From: Botryosphaeria dothidea
Lineage: Eukaryota > Ascomycota > Dothideomycetes > Botryosphaeriales > Botryosphaeriaceae
NCBI GenBank assembly: GCA_011503125.2
Contig: WWBZ02000033.1
Coordinates: 1 to 64,000, forward strand
Direction of reading: 5' to 3'
DNA: 64,000 bases
Shown: piece after piece, positions 47,801 to 59,753 of the stretch
How positions within the stretch are numbered: the first letter of the stretch is position 1
Layout: each line of letters starts with the position of its first letter
Translations under genes and position numbers: made by a program
Notes under the pieces: model-generated
The model's database searches: none
What the model saw: the letters and a program-made list of their open reading frames with translations, nothing else
What the model was told of the DNA's origin: nothing

Positions 47801-50800
47801 TCGCATTAGTCAAGGGCACCGGCGCAAGAGGTTCGCTCGCCACGACCTACTCGGCAGGATTGCGGATTACTCCAACGATCTCGAACCCACTTGGAAGAAC
47901 GTAATTCGTACGGACGATCTACCGTGGCTTCGCGATCACAAGATGCAAGCACTAACGGCTTTTCCGTTCGCGGGCTTTATCTGCATGGCTATCGAAGCCT
48001 CTTCGCAACGCGCGGAGATGCGCGAGATGCTCTTTGACAGGTTTATCCTTCGGGAAGTCCAGGTATCAAGGCCTCTACTCCTCGAGGACGGGCTTGAATA
48101 CGAGACCATCCTCACGCTACGGCCATACGCAGAGGGCACGCGCTCATATTCGGACTCTTGGGACGAGTTCCGCATTTGCTCGTGGGACGAGACGAAGGGC
48201 TGGACCGAACACTGCCGCGGCCTAGTTGGCGTGCGTAAGGGCGACGTCTCGAATCCAGTTGTAGCAAATCGCAAAGATCGCGCTTCAGCGCGACTGCGCG
48301 AGGCGAGGGAGTGCTGCAAGACGCCGGTCGATATTTCGCGATTCTACAGCCACCTGGACGACGCCGGCGCCATTTACGGCCCCGTATTCCAAAACGTCGT
48401 CGACTTGACCGCCACCGACGATAAGGCGGTCGCTATTGTTGCAGTACCCGACACGGCCGTATCCATGCCGTACCAGCACGAGACGCCGTCGGTTGTCCAC
48501 GCCGCCTTCCTCGACCTCATGTTTCAGCTCTCGTTCAGCATTCTCGGCGCTGGCCGCTTCGGCATGAAGACGCTGTACCTGCCGTCGGCCATTAAGGAGA
48601 TCCACGTACTCAAGAGTGTGTCCAACCAGCCGGGCGAGCGGCTGCACGTCATCGCGTCCGGACGCCCGAACTTCGAGTCTCCGAGGCCAACCGATTTCTC
48701 CATGGATGGCTTATCTTCACCGGAGGCGCAGGAAGCATCCATCACGTTCACGGGTCTTACGCTGAGCCCCATAAAGGGGAACAGCGCCGAGCCTGGTAGG
48801 CCCAGAGAGCTATGCTACAAGCTCCAGTGGGAGCCTGTGGAGCGGTCTCTGGCGTTGAACTCGAGTGACGAGGTTGCGAACAGCGCCGATAGCGCTGCTG
48901 AACACCTGACGTCCAGTGGTGTTGACGGCGTCAAAGGCAATCACAAAATCGAAGGCAATATATCTGTCCCACCTGTTGTTATCGTTGCCGAGAACCCCGA
49001 GTCTAGCTCTCTCGTTACTTCACTAATAGAAGCTATCACCATCTATATCAGGCAGAAACCGTCTGTGAGTCGTCTCGCTGATGTGGAAGCTATGGGAAAG
49101 GTGTGCCTCGTGCTCTCGGAGCCTCCTGACCACGATCTCGCAAAAGCTACACCCGAGACATTCTCGCATGTCCAGAAGATGTTAATCACATCTGCTAGTG
49201 TGCTTTGGGTGACTCGTGGAGCTTACAAATCTTCCACCAACCCGAATGCCAATATGGCCGTCGGCCTCATTCGATCCCTACGGTCTGAGACGGCTGCGAA
49301 GGCGGCGACCTTTGATCTAGACCCTTTCTCCCCCGCCGACACGTCCGCCCAGGTGGAGCTCATCATGCAGGTTTTCAAGCAGACCATGGTCGAGGAAGAA
49401 GATGCCCCTAACGTCGACATGGAGTATGCCGAAGAGGACGGTAAGTTAGTCGTCCCTCGCGTGGTCGCGGATGACGACATGAACCTCTTCGTCCATTACG
49501 AGACAAAACAGTCTGCGGTATACCTCCAGGACTTCATGCAGGACGGCAGGCGGTTGAAACCTACCATCCAGATGGCGGGCGCGCTGGATACGCTGTGTTT
49601 CGAGGACGAGACAGATCGGCCTCTCGGCAACGACGAGATCGAGATCCGGATCGCTGCCACGGGCATGAACTTCAAGGACGTGATTATCGCCATGGGCCAG
49701 CTACCCAGCCTCTATCTTGGCATCGAGTGCAGCGGCGTCGTGTCCAAGATCGGCCACAATGTCAGTACGCTGTCCATCGGTGACCGCGTCTGTGCCATGT
49801 CTGCAGGCGCGTATGGCACATACACGCGGTGCCTCGCTACTAGCGCAGCCAAGTTGCCGCAAACCATGTCGTTCGAGGTGGCGGCGTCGATCCCGGTCGT
49901 GTACTGCACGGCATATTACGCGCTTGTCGAGCTGGGAAGACTGGGCAAGGGCGAACGCGTCCTCATCCACGCGGGGGCCGGCGGCGTGGGACAGGCAGCC
50001 ATTCAACTGGCGCAGATGATGGGCGCCGACATCTTTACGACCGTCGGCAACGTAGAAAAGAAGCGGCTTCTCATGGACGCGTACGGCGTGCCCGAGAACC
50101 GCATCTTCTATAGCCGCGATACGTCCTTCGGGCCATCCATCCGCGCCGCGACGGGCGGCGAGGGCGTCGATGTAGTCGTGAACTCGCTCGCAGGCGAGTT
50201 CTTGCGCGAGACGTGGGACTGCGTGGCGCACTTTGGGCGCTTTATCGAGATCGGCAAGCGCGATATCACGTCCAACACGCGCCTCGAGATGGCTAAATTC
50301 AGTCATAACGGAACTTTCTCGTCTATCGACCTGACCGTTGTTGCCGCCGAGCGCCCTAATATGATGGCCCACATCTTCAAGGCAGTCATGAAGCTGCTAG
50401 ATTCTGGCGTTGTGAAGCCGATCCAGCCGATCAGCGTGCTAGGCATCTCACAGCTTGAGAGCGCCTTCCGCTCGCTACAGAGTGGGAAGACGATGGGCAA
50501 GCTGGTCGTCGTACCAAAAGCTGGCGAGCAAGTCAAAGCTACGCACCTCCATGCTAACAATCTCTTCCGCTCTGACGCCTCGTACTTGATCATCGGCGGC
50601 ACCGGCGGCTTAGGACGAAGCATGGCCAAGTGGATGATACAGAAGGGCGCCCGTACTGTCGTCCTACTCTCTCGAAGCGGGAATATGGACGGCAAGATCG
50701 GAGAACTGATCGATGACGTTCATCAAATGGGTGCGTCAATCGTCGTCATGGCGGTTGACGTTGCGAATCCGCAGCAGGTACAGAATCTCGTTCAGGAGTG

Positions 50801-51804
50801 CGCACGCACGCTGCCCCCGATCCGTGGAGTTGTCCATGCAGCCATGGTTCTCAGAGTAAGACAGATTATTTTCATCTTGACGGATATAGAGCGCTGATAG
50901 ACTACAGGACGTCTTATTTGAGAGGATGAGCTTCGAGGACTACGACACGGTAATCCGATCTAAGGTCGCTGGTGCGTGGAACATGCACAACGCGCTGCTC
51001 CAGCTGGCCACTCCTATCGATTTCTTCGTCACCCTCTCTTCCGTCGCTGGCATCGTTGGCAACCGCGGGCAGGCCGCCTACGCCGCTGCCAACGCCTTTC
51101 TAGACGCCTTCGTCCAGCATCGCCAGCGCCTCGGCCTGCCCGCCACCGCCATTGACCTCACCGCCATTCAAGACGTCGGCTATCTCACCGAAGTCGACCG
51201 CGCACGCCATGACGAGGTTCTACAGAACATCGGCGGCGACACGCTCAACGAGGCCGAGGTCCTCGCTCTCGTCGCCGCCGCCATCTCGGGCGCGGCCGCC
51301 CGCTCCTGCGCCTCGCACTGCCTGACGGGCCTCAAGCTCACCTCCAACCTCACCACCGCCCTCCCCTTTTTCGCCTCAGACGCCAAGTTTGCGCACCTTC
51401 GCGCCGCCGCGCTCGTCGCGTCGTCGTCATCGCCATCGCAAGGGAACACCGCGTCCGGGACCTCGGTCAGCCTCTCGGTCGCGCAAGCCCTCCGGCAAGC
51501 CCGTACGCATAACGAGGCGCTCGATGTGGTCAGCAACGGGCTGCTAGACAAGCTGTCGGCGATTTTGATGGTGCCGGCGACCGACATGGACGCAGCACGA
51601 GCTGTGACGACGTACGGGCTCGACTCGCTCAACGCCATCGAGTTGCGCAACTGGATCACGCGCGAGCTACATGCCAACTTGCAAGTACTCGAGCTACTAA
51701 GTAGCGGCAGCCTGCGTAACCTGGCTGCACAGGTGTTACGAAAGACGAGGGTGGAGCCTGTGGGTACGTTGGTGGCGCCGGCGGTTCAAGAGGTTTGGGC
51801 TTAA
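44881..51804 (+). CDS. Highly reducing iterative type I polyketide synthase (KS-AT-DH-ER-KR-ACP)
   Basis: Six exons (44,881-45,175, 45,225-45,609, 45,659-45,837, 45,887-46,236, 46,293-50,855, 50,908-51,804) give 2,222 aa. The introns are 49-56 bp, GT...AG, with CTAAC/CTAAT branch sites in the first three. KS 12-435: DTACSSS (Cys about 184), EAHGTGT (His about 320), NIGHLE. AT about 537-855: FTGQGAQW, GHSSGE. DH about 919-1,215: DHKMQALTAFP, YGPVF, FLDLMFQ. About 300 residues without a methyltransferase motif follow. ER about 1,516-1,810: HAGAGGVGQ. KR about 1,833-2,010: GGTGGLG, SSVAG, AAYAAANAF. ACP about 2,136-2,215: YGLDSLNAIE (Ser about 2,164). There is no thioesterase, reductase or carnitine transferase at the end. 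The product should be a reduced, unmethylated polyketide chain. All domains and frames are intact. Confidence 0.96.
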
Positions 51805-52719
51805 AGAAAAATGGACGGATGGTGATGATAACGATAATAACGGAAGTTATCCTTATGTCAACCAGAATCCCCTGTTTTTAGGCAGCACTCCTTTTTCCTT
51901 ACTACCTCAGGAATCACTTCTGGAATCTTTTATCACCCATCGGATGGATGGAAACTCCTCTCATTGATGCCTAACCCCTCATCGGCACTTGGTATCGGAT
52001 TATAAACATTCATAGCTCTACTACACTTTCATTTATGTATATAAGCAAGTCTACCCACCTTCATTGCGGGAGACAGGCAGAAACACACAGTCAGAAATTC
52101 AGTTCTTTCTTCTGACCTCACACAGTTCAGGGCCTGAGGCCCCCCACACAGTTTGACACCTTGGAATGCTGTTTCTGTACCTTGATTCAGTGGATTGCAG
52201 CTGATAACTTGAAAACAGAGACGCTCTCCCAATTCCATAAGCTTTGAGCGGCTTCACGAGATCGCGAGGCATGTCATCCATTCCAACGAAACCTCTGAGG
52301 TGGCGTTGAGCACATTCAATGGCATGCAAGAAGCACACTAATTCTTTAGCGAGGAGGTTTCAGATAAGCCTTGCCTTCCTCTAGCACTCTCAGCCAGGCA
52401 TACGCAATTAGACATCTCAGGTCTCAAGAAAATGATCAAAGCAACATTCTTAAGATCTAAATCGTTAGGTGACCGCATTAATGGCGAGATCAATTTGGTG
52501 AGAACATAAGAACAAGCACACATCAGATGATAGGAGCAATATTTCCGGCGTTCTATCCATGGGCATATAATCTAGTCAATTAGCGGGATAGCTCTTTAAT
52601 GAAGACAATCGCCATCATGACCTTGATTTATCTTCCGGGTTCCTACCTTGCAGTGAGTGGAGGGTCGCATAACTCTCTGAATCACGCATCCTGACAGAAT
52701 TCTACAGGCCATCTTCGGC
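51805..52719. other. Sequence downstream of the PKS, no gene seen
   Basis: About 0.9 kb of ordinary sequence with only short ORFs on the minus strand (60-80 codons, no recognised motif). It presumably holds the PKS 3' untranslated region. No RIP signature. Confidence 0.55.
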
Positions 52720-52959
52720 ATGAACTTTGATTTCTCAAAACCAGATGGACTGGTCCTCTCTGACATGTCTTGGCTTTCCTGGGTACTCACCGTCATGATG
52801 ACACTCGTTACAATTGGAACATGGATGATATGGCAAAATCAAAATAAGCATGAACGAACGCTAAACTCACTACCTAAGAGTAGAAGTGGTACGAACCCTC
52901 CAGGCTTCAGGGTTTTCGGATGGGTGAGAGCCAAACACTCCACAAGGAAATCGCATTAG
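52720..52959 (+). CDS. Small ORF with one membrane helix, possibly the first exon of a truncated gene
   Basis: This 79-codon ORF starts MNFDFSKPDG. It has a hydrophobic stretch of about 20 residues (WLSWVLTVMMTLVTIGTWMI, residues 18-37) followed by a polar region and SGTNPPGFRVFGW. A membrane anchor followed by a proline-containing hinge is the layout of the N-terminus of microsomal P450s, but the hinge here is not a clear match and there is no further P450 sequence. The stop lies 29 bp before the tail of LINE L4, so a gene could have been cut by that insertion. It may equally be a chance ORF. Confidence 0.25.
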   Translation: MNFDFSKPDGLVLSDMSWLSWVLTVMMTLVTIGTWMIWQNQNKHERTLNSLPKSRSGTNPPGFRVFGWVRAKHSTRKSH

Positions 52960-52987
52960 TATAATAGCTCTGTTCAATTATAAGAAT

Positions 52988-55900
52988 ATAGATAGATAGA
53001 TAAATTCATTTCTTCCCGATATAGCTCCCTTACGGGTCCATGCGGGGCTGGCTATCTGTAGTTATTTTACACGAGGGGGAAAACCTTTTCGCCTGGCAAA
53101 AACCCCTCCTCTCTCTCTGGGCATGCTATCCTATACTAGTTCTTGTTTTTCCTTCTTACCAGTAGCGGCTGCTGTGGCAGCCCTACATTCACCTACTAGA
53201 CCTATCTCTTCAGTCCTTATCCTCGTAGTTGTCCGGGTCCTGGTGGTCCTGGTGGTCCTGGTAGTCCTGGTAGTCCTGGTGGTCCTCCTGGTTCCTCTTC
53301 CTGGTTGTCTTCCTGTATTAGTTCCCTTGCCAGGCTGAATTACTTGAGCAGCCCTAGGCGTAAGAACCAGTCTGTTGCTGCTTTGATCCCCTTCTTTGTT
53401 AAGAGGAGGGAGTAGTAGTCCGTAGTCCCTGCCCTTTGGAGCATCTGTGCCCTGCCCTGTTGGAAGTGGGGGCAGAAGAGGAGGATATGCTTTAGGGTTT
53501 ATCTATACTAGCCGCATAGGCAGGCAGGGCTAGGGTGCCCTAGCACCTTGCGCCTTCAGAGGAAGTTCTCTAGTCTAATATGCTCTGTACGTAGTAGGGT
53601 GGCGAGTGTACTCTGTGGCTTGGATAGTTCGCTGTGGATTTGTCTAATTTTTGGGTTCTACTGTGTGCTTTGGGCTACTAGCTTATCTTATCTTCCCTGG
53701 CTAGTAGACTTTATCCATCTCTCCTTCTACTTATTCCTATATGCTATACGTAGCTTCGTTTGCTCCGGAAGACTCTAGTGGGTAGAGGAGCAGTAGTTGA
53801 GGAGTGAGTTTGCCTTTTTTCTAAGCAGGGTTCTTCTAGCCGGGCCAGCGGCGCCTCTAGTACTCAGAGTAGCCCGAGCTATCTATTTAATACTCTAGCA
53901 AGTTTCCTCTACCCCTGCCGCGACTGGGCCATCCCTAGCTCTAATAGCCTAGGCTAGTGCTAGTTCGTCCAGGTGTAGTAAGAGTGGGGGAATCCCCGTC
54001 TTATGCTCTAAGGTTTATATGCTAATTAACTTATACGCCCCTAAGATAGTGCGTAGGCACTGGTTTTGGATCTTCTTTAGTGGCTGGATGGCTATTTTTC
54101 TCCACCCTAGGGTTCCCTCTAGGGTATGCTATACCCTATAGCCGTAGGTAAGGACTAGCCTTACTACGGCCGTGTAGATATAGCGGGCTTTAGTAAATAA
54201 GGCTCCCTAGGTAGACGCTGCGAGTCTAGATAGCGATATATACTATTTAATTACCTTAGCTCCTGTTTCCCTAATATAGGATTCCTATCTAAGCTTGTTA
54301 TCTACGTAGACTCCTAGAATCTTAATTATAGGCTCTAGGCATCTAGTAAATCTAGGGATACGGATCCCTGCTACTATATTAAATCTCTTTAGTTTTCTTA
54401 TAAAATAAATAAGATAATACTTATTAGGCGAGAAAGCTAACCCGTAGGTAGCTACCTAGTACTCGTAGACTTAATATACGCCCTCTAGTATTCTATAATT
54501 TTATTCTATAGATCTACTAAAGGTTAGGATATTAGTATTATCGACGAATCTAAGGGGGAAGGTATTACTTCTACGTAGCTATATAAGTAGGTTAGAAGCG
54601 AAGAATAGATAAAGTATCGGAGATAGTAAGAATCCCTAGAAAATTCTAGTTAAGGTCTAGATTAGTAGGCTAGTAAAGTCTCCGAAGGATAGCTAAGTAG
54701 TACGGTCCTATAGAAAGGATTAAGTAAATCTTTCTATCTATACTAGAAGCCTTACTATTCTTATATTATAGAGAAGCCTTCTATAAGATATATAGTCGTA
54801 TACTTCTAAGATATCTAGACTAAGAACTAAGGCTACTAGTCTAGGATCTTACGCCTAGATAGTATAGATCTATTCTATAAGTAGGTCGAGAGCTACTACT
54901 ACTAATCTATTTCTTCTAGCTTCTATCTATATATTAGGAAGTAGTTTATAGACCTTAGTAGTCTAGAAGATTCGATCTACTATAATTCTCTTAAGTAGCT
55001 TTCCTAGCGTATTAAGTAAAGTAATCGGTCTAAATAACTTAGTTTTAGTATAGTTATTCCTCTATAGTTTTCTAAGAACTATAATAATAGAGCTTTTAAA
55101 CTATCTAAGATAGTATTTAAGTACGAGATATCTTTAGAAGAGCCTAGTAAGTAGTTTACTTAGTATCTAGATATACTATTTTAGAAACCTATTAATAATC
55201 TTATCTAAGTCTAGTATTTTATCTAGAGAAAGCTTCTTAGTAGTATAAATAACCTACTCTTTAGCGAGGTCTTAGAGGATCTTTACTAGTACTAGATATA
55301 TATATCTATCTAGATCTAAAAGATCGGTAGCCCTAGAAGAGAAGAAGAACTAGCTAATAAGAATTTCTATCTTAGCCGGATTATCGTAGCGTAGTTATCT
55401 ATCTACTTTCTAAAGGAGTAGAAACTAGAGTAGAGCTAGTAGTTCTTATACTTTTATTCTTATCTACTTTAAGAGCTTTTAAAGTATAAATAGATCTAAG
55501 ATAATCTTAGCTACTATTCTACGCTATACTTTTATTCTATTTCTTCTAATCTATCTCTTCTTACTATTAGTAATAGTTTAGTATACTATCTAGTTCTTCT
55601 TTCTTTCTATAGCTATCTACTTTCTTCTAGCTACTCTAGTCTAGTATACTAGATCTAAATACTTCTTTATCTATTATATAGAGGCTTAGAGCGAGGATCT
55701 CGCTACTAAAATAGTCTTCTAGATTATTCTTTAGATAGCCTTCTAGAGTAGTATAGTAAAGTAATCTAAATCTACTTTAGTATTAAGAGAGGCTACTTTA
55801 AGATATTTAAGCTTTAATTAGAGTATATTATTAGTTTTCTTCTAGTCTACTTTCTTTTACTAAGGTCTTAAAGAGCGTAGTTTTATAAAGATAAGAGAGA

Positions 55901-56998
55901 AATTAAGTATAGTAAAAATAGATAGATAGTTAGAGAATAATTTAAGCTTCTAGCTAACTCTATAGCTAAGAATTCTCTTCTCTAGCTATCGTAATATAAA
56001 GATAAGATCTAGAGTACTCTTACTACTATTATCTCGTCTAGTAATAGTATCTCTTAAAAGAACGAGGTTAAGATTAGCTATAATAGCTATTTTAATTAGA
56101 TTATCCGCTAGAATATAGTATATTAAAGAGATTATATCTCTTTAGATAGAATAGTAAAGATTAAAGTCTTCTAGAAGAATATACTTCTCTAGTTTTTTAA
56201 GAACTTCTAATAGAAGAAATAAAGTTTCTAAAGCTATACTAGTATAAGAGGCTAGCGGAAGATTATAGTAGTTATAGATATAAATTATACGTATCTTAGT
56301 AGTAAGAGATAGTATAATAAGATCTAGTAAGTAGACTATTACTTACTAGAAGTTAAAAATAATAGTCTTACTTATAAAGAAGTAGGTTTTTACCGTTCTT
56401 TTTTAAGAGAAAACTATATAGTAGATAGAATATCTTACTATTATCTTAACTCTTAAATTTCTCTAGAGTTTCTAGATAGCTAGAATATAATAGATTTTTA
56501 GGTCTATCTTCTTAAAGAGTGGAAGTATTACTCTATTTTTACTTTTATAGACGTTATACTATATAATAAAGAAAGCGTCTATATTTAATATTAACTTTCT
56601 TTTATCTTTAAGTTAGACTACGAGAAAGTTAGTAGTATAGACTACGAGGTAGAGAGAGTTTTTATAGACTTTTTCTCTAAGGTATACTAAAAGCTATTAA
56701 GTCTAGTAAACTATATTTAGTTAGAAGGCGGAAGGCGGTTTAAGTTTTTTAGCCTATTTAGCTCTCTCTTAGTTAGCTTCTTCTCTTTAGATCTCTTTCT
56801 TAGCCCGACCGTTAGCTAGTTAGTTTAGAACTATATCTTAGCTATAAAATATTCTATTCTATATTTTTTAGAAGCCGCTAGACGGGCCTAAATAGTTTTT
56901 ATTTAGTAGTTTCTACGTACTAAATAGGCGTTACTCTAAGCCGTATACTTTTAGAAGTAGTTTATATACTATATTTTTTTCTTAGAGTACTCTTAGAT
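52988..56998 (-). mobile_element. LINE L4, 3'-terminal part lightly and remainder heavily RIP-mutated
   Basis: The tail (GATAGATAGATAAATTCATT on plus) begins at 52,988 and the copy runs through ORF2 (RT active-site region near 54,530-54,560) into ORF1 near 56,400. It ends at about 56,998, where L5 starts in the opposite direction. From 52,988 to about 54,370 CA and TG are frequent; beyond that they are practically absent. A 9-bp minisatellite (GGTCCTGGT-type, 53,235-53,300) lies in the 3' region and is shorter in L1. Confidence 0.85.
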
Positions 56999-59366
56999 CT
57001 AAGCTACGGCGCCGGAAAAGAGCTCTAAGAACTCTTTTAGGCTTCGCGAATTTTAAAATAGTACTTAAGATAACTATAGCCGCGAAGTAGTTAATATAAA
57101 GAATATAGAAAGAGGCGAATAGCCTTCTCTAGTAACTACCTCTATCTATTAGAGCTTAACCTTAGAATAATCGCTAAAAGGTTTATTACGCTAAGTACGT
57201 TAAGCTAGACTTAAGAAGAAAGAGAAGAAGTTATAGAAGAAAGAGAAAAGTTATATATAAGAAAGGCTTAGCGTTACGTAATCTACCGATAATCCTCTAA
57301 GACTTAATCCTAAGACTTTAGACTCTAATACTATCTAGCTCTAATATATCTTTAAGAAACCGTAAAGTATCTAGTATAGTATAGAATACGTTAAAAGAGC
57401 TTTAAAAATAGTAGATATCTTTTTCTAAGTCCTATAAATATCCGCTAACTTCTTTTTAGTCCTTTCTAGCTAGATAAAAAATTTTCTCGATATTACTAAG
57501 ATAATCTTTTAGAATTATATTACTATCTACTAGAAGGTAGCTACTAAGAAGCTAGGCCTTAAGAATATTCTTAAAGAGGTCTAATAGGTCTAAAAGATAG
57601 TTAACCGTATCTAAGCTATCTCTATATCTATATCTAATACTCGTAGCTAGATATAAATTATAGCCTAAGTAGCTCTAAAGCCTCCTACTTTTCTAGCTAC
57701 GACTAAACTTACTCTCTATTTTTTAGAGATAGTAAATAGATAAGAAATAGCTAAGCTCTTAAATAAGATAATTATTAGAAAGATCTAGGTAGAAAAAAGC
57801 TAGGCGTATAAGAAAGTACTTACTACTAAGAAGCTCTTTAGTAGAGACGTTAGAATCTTTATACTAGATAAAGTAACTAGAATAGCCCTTCTCTAGAACT
57901 AGAAATAGACTATAGAACTAAAAAAAAAAGTTAGGTCTAACTAGTAGCTATACTTAGTACTAGTATATAACGTCTTTCGAGAAGAAATTAATACTATAAA
58001 CCTCTAAGCTATCTAAACTATCTAGAAGTAGAACCTATTTTTATATCTAGAACTACGTATTAGTAAGCTAGTCTAGCTAAAGAGAAAGCTTCTAGAGAAA
58101 AAAACTTACTTAGCTATTATTCTTAGTACTATAGACCTCGAGATAGCTAACTAGATTATTATTAAAGAACTTATTAGTAACTATACTCTTTATATAGTAG
58201 AGTACTATAGTATAATCTTTATAGTAATCTAGTACTTTAAGTACTAAAATTATAGCTATATCTTTATCTACTATAGAAGAGAGAATAGATACGGCTAGTA
58301 CGCTAAGGTATATAATATCTATAAGTACTCTAAAGAGAAGACGTAATATATAAACTATAACTAAGAGTATACGGCCTAGAGTAACTTCTATTTAACGCGT
58401 AGAGCCTATTAGGCTAAGACTATTAAGGCCCGTTTAGCGGTACTAGAGAGATATAGAGGAGGTACTTCTACGGCTAAGATATAGCTCTAAACTAACTAGT
58501 TAATAGTTAGGCTAAGAAAGAGGCCTAAAGAAGAGAAGTCGACTAAGAGAGGGCTAGGTAGGCTAAGAGACCTAAGCCGCCCCCCGCCTTCTAACTAGAT
58601 ACGGTTTACCGGACTTAATAGCTTCTAGTATATCTTAGAGAAAGAGTCTACGAGAACTTCCGCCTTCTCGTAGTCTATACTAATAACTCTCTTATAGCCT
58701 AACTTAGAAATAAAAGAAAGTTAATATTAGATATAGGCTCTCTCTCTATTATATAGTATAACGTCTATAAGAGTAAGAATAGAATAATACTTCCGTTCTT
58801 TAAGAAGGTTAACCTAAAGATCTACTATATTCTAGCTATCTAGAAACTCTAAAGAAACTCGAGAGTTAAGATAATAGTAAGATATTCTACCTACTATATA
58901 GTTTTTTCTTAGAAGAGAGTAGTAAGAACCTACTTCTTTATAAGTAAGACTATTACCTTCGACTTCTAGTAAGTAATAGCCTACTTACTAGATCTTATTA
59001 TACTATCTCTTACTACTAAGATACGTATAATCTATATCTATAACTATTATAATTCTCTACTAGCCTTCTATACTAGTACGGCTCTAGAAACTCTATCTCT
59101 TCTTCTAGAAGCTCTTAGAAAACTAGGAAAGTATATTCTCCTAGGAGACTTTAATCTTTACTATTCTATCTAAGAGGGTATAACCGCTCTAAGATACTAT
59201 ATTCTTATAGATAATCTTATTAAAATAGCTACTATAGCTAATCTTAATCTAGCTCTTCTAAGAAATACTATTACGAGAAGAGAGAGTAGTAGCGAGAGTA
59301 CTCTAGATCTTATCTTTACTATATAGTAGCTAAAGAAGAGAATTTTTAGTTACGGAGCTAGTTAGA
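56999..59366 (+). mobile_element. LINE L5, 5' half: ORF1 and endonuclease start (RIP-mutated)
   Basis: The 5' end carries CTACGGCGCCGG. ORF1 shows a block of three zinc-knuckle-like motifs at about 58,225-58,400, where most Cys codons read Tyr. The endonuclease of ORF2 follows with GDFNLYY (RIP form of GDFNLHH) near 59,150 and STLDLIFT near 59,300. Sequence stops at 59,366, where the LTR of Gypsy D copy 2 begins. Stops are mainly TAG and TAA. Confidence 0.85.
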
Positions 59367-59753
59367 TATAATAAACGGACCTTAGAGGGGGGGCGGAGAG
59401 ACGAGGTAACGAAGCCGGTAAAGATAGTAGGGGTAAAATAATACCGAAGTATAAGGGTGTAGTTTAAAGAGCGAGGGTACGAGATGCGAGAGACGAGAGG
59501 CGAGAGACGAGAGGCGAGGGACGAGGGACGAGGGAGGTAAGCAAGGTTTAATTTAAGGCGTACTAAGTTATACGCGAGGAATACTTATTACTAGACTAAA
59601 GAACTAACTATAAAGTAGAGGGGCGAGCTTTATATATATAAAGAACGAACTAAAATACTAGCTTTCTAATTTATAAGTAGGTAAGTCTAGATCTAGATTT
59701 TAAATTAACGAAGGTAAATAAGTAAGGAGTCTATATAAGCTACGTTTATAATA
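59367..59753 (-). repeat. Gypsy D copy 2, 3' LTR
   Basis: These 387 bp are the reverse complement of 30,849-31,219, with a slightly longer run of GAGGGACGA-type short repeats near 59,490-59,535. Confidence 0.88.

Noticed and set aside
44881..51804. PKS as a broken gene, because it shows as several separate ORFs
   Set aside because: Every break is explained by a 49-56 bp intron with GT...AG ends and correct phase, and all six exons add up to one frame of 2,223 codons including the stop.
53050..53340. Short direct repeats as a possible CRISPR array
   Set aside because: Eukaryotic context, 9-bp units with no spacers, inside a LINE coding region.
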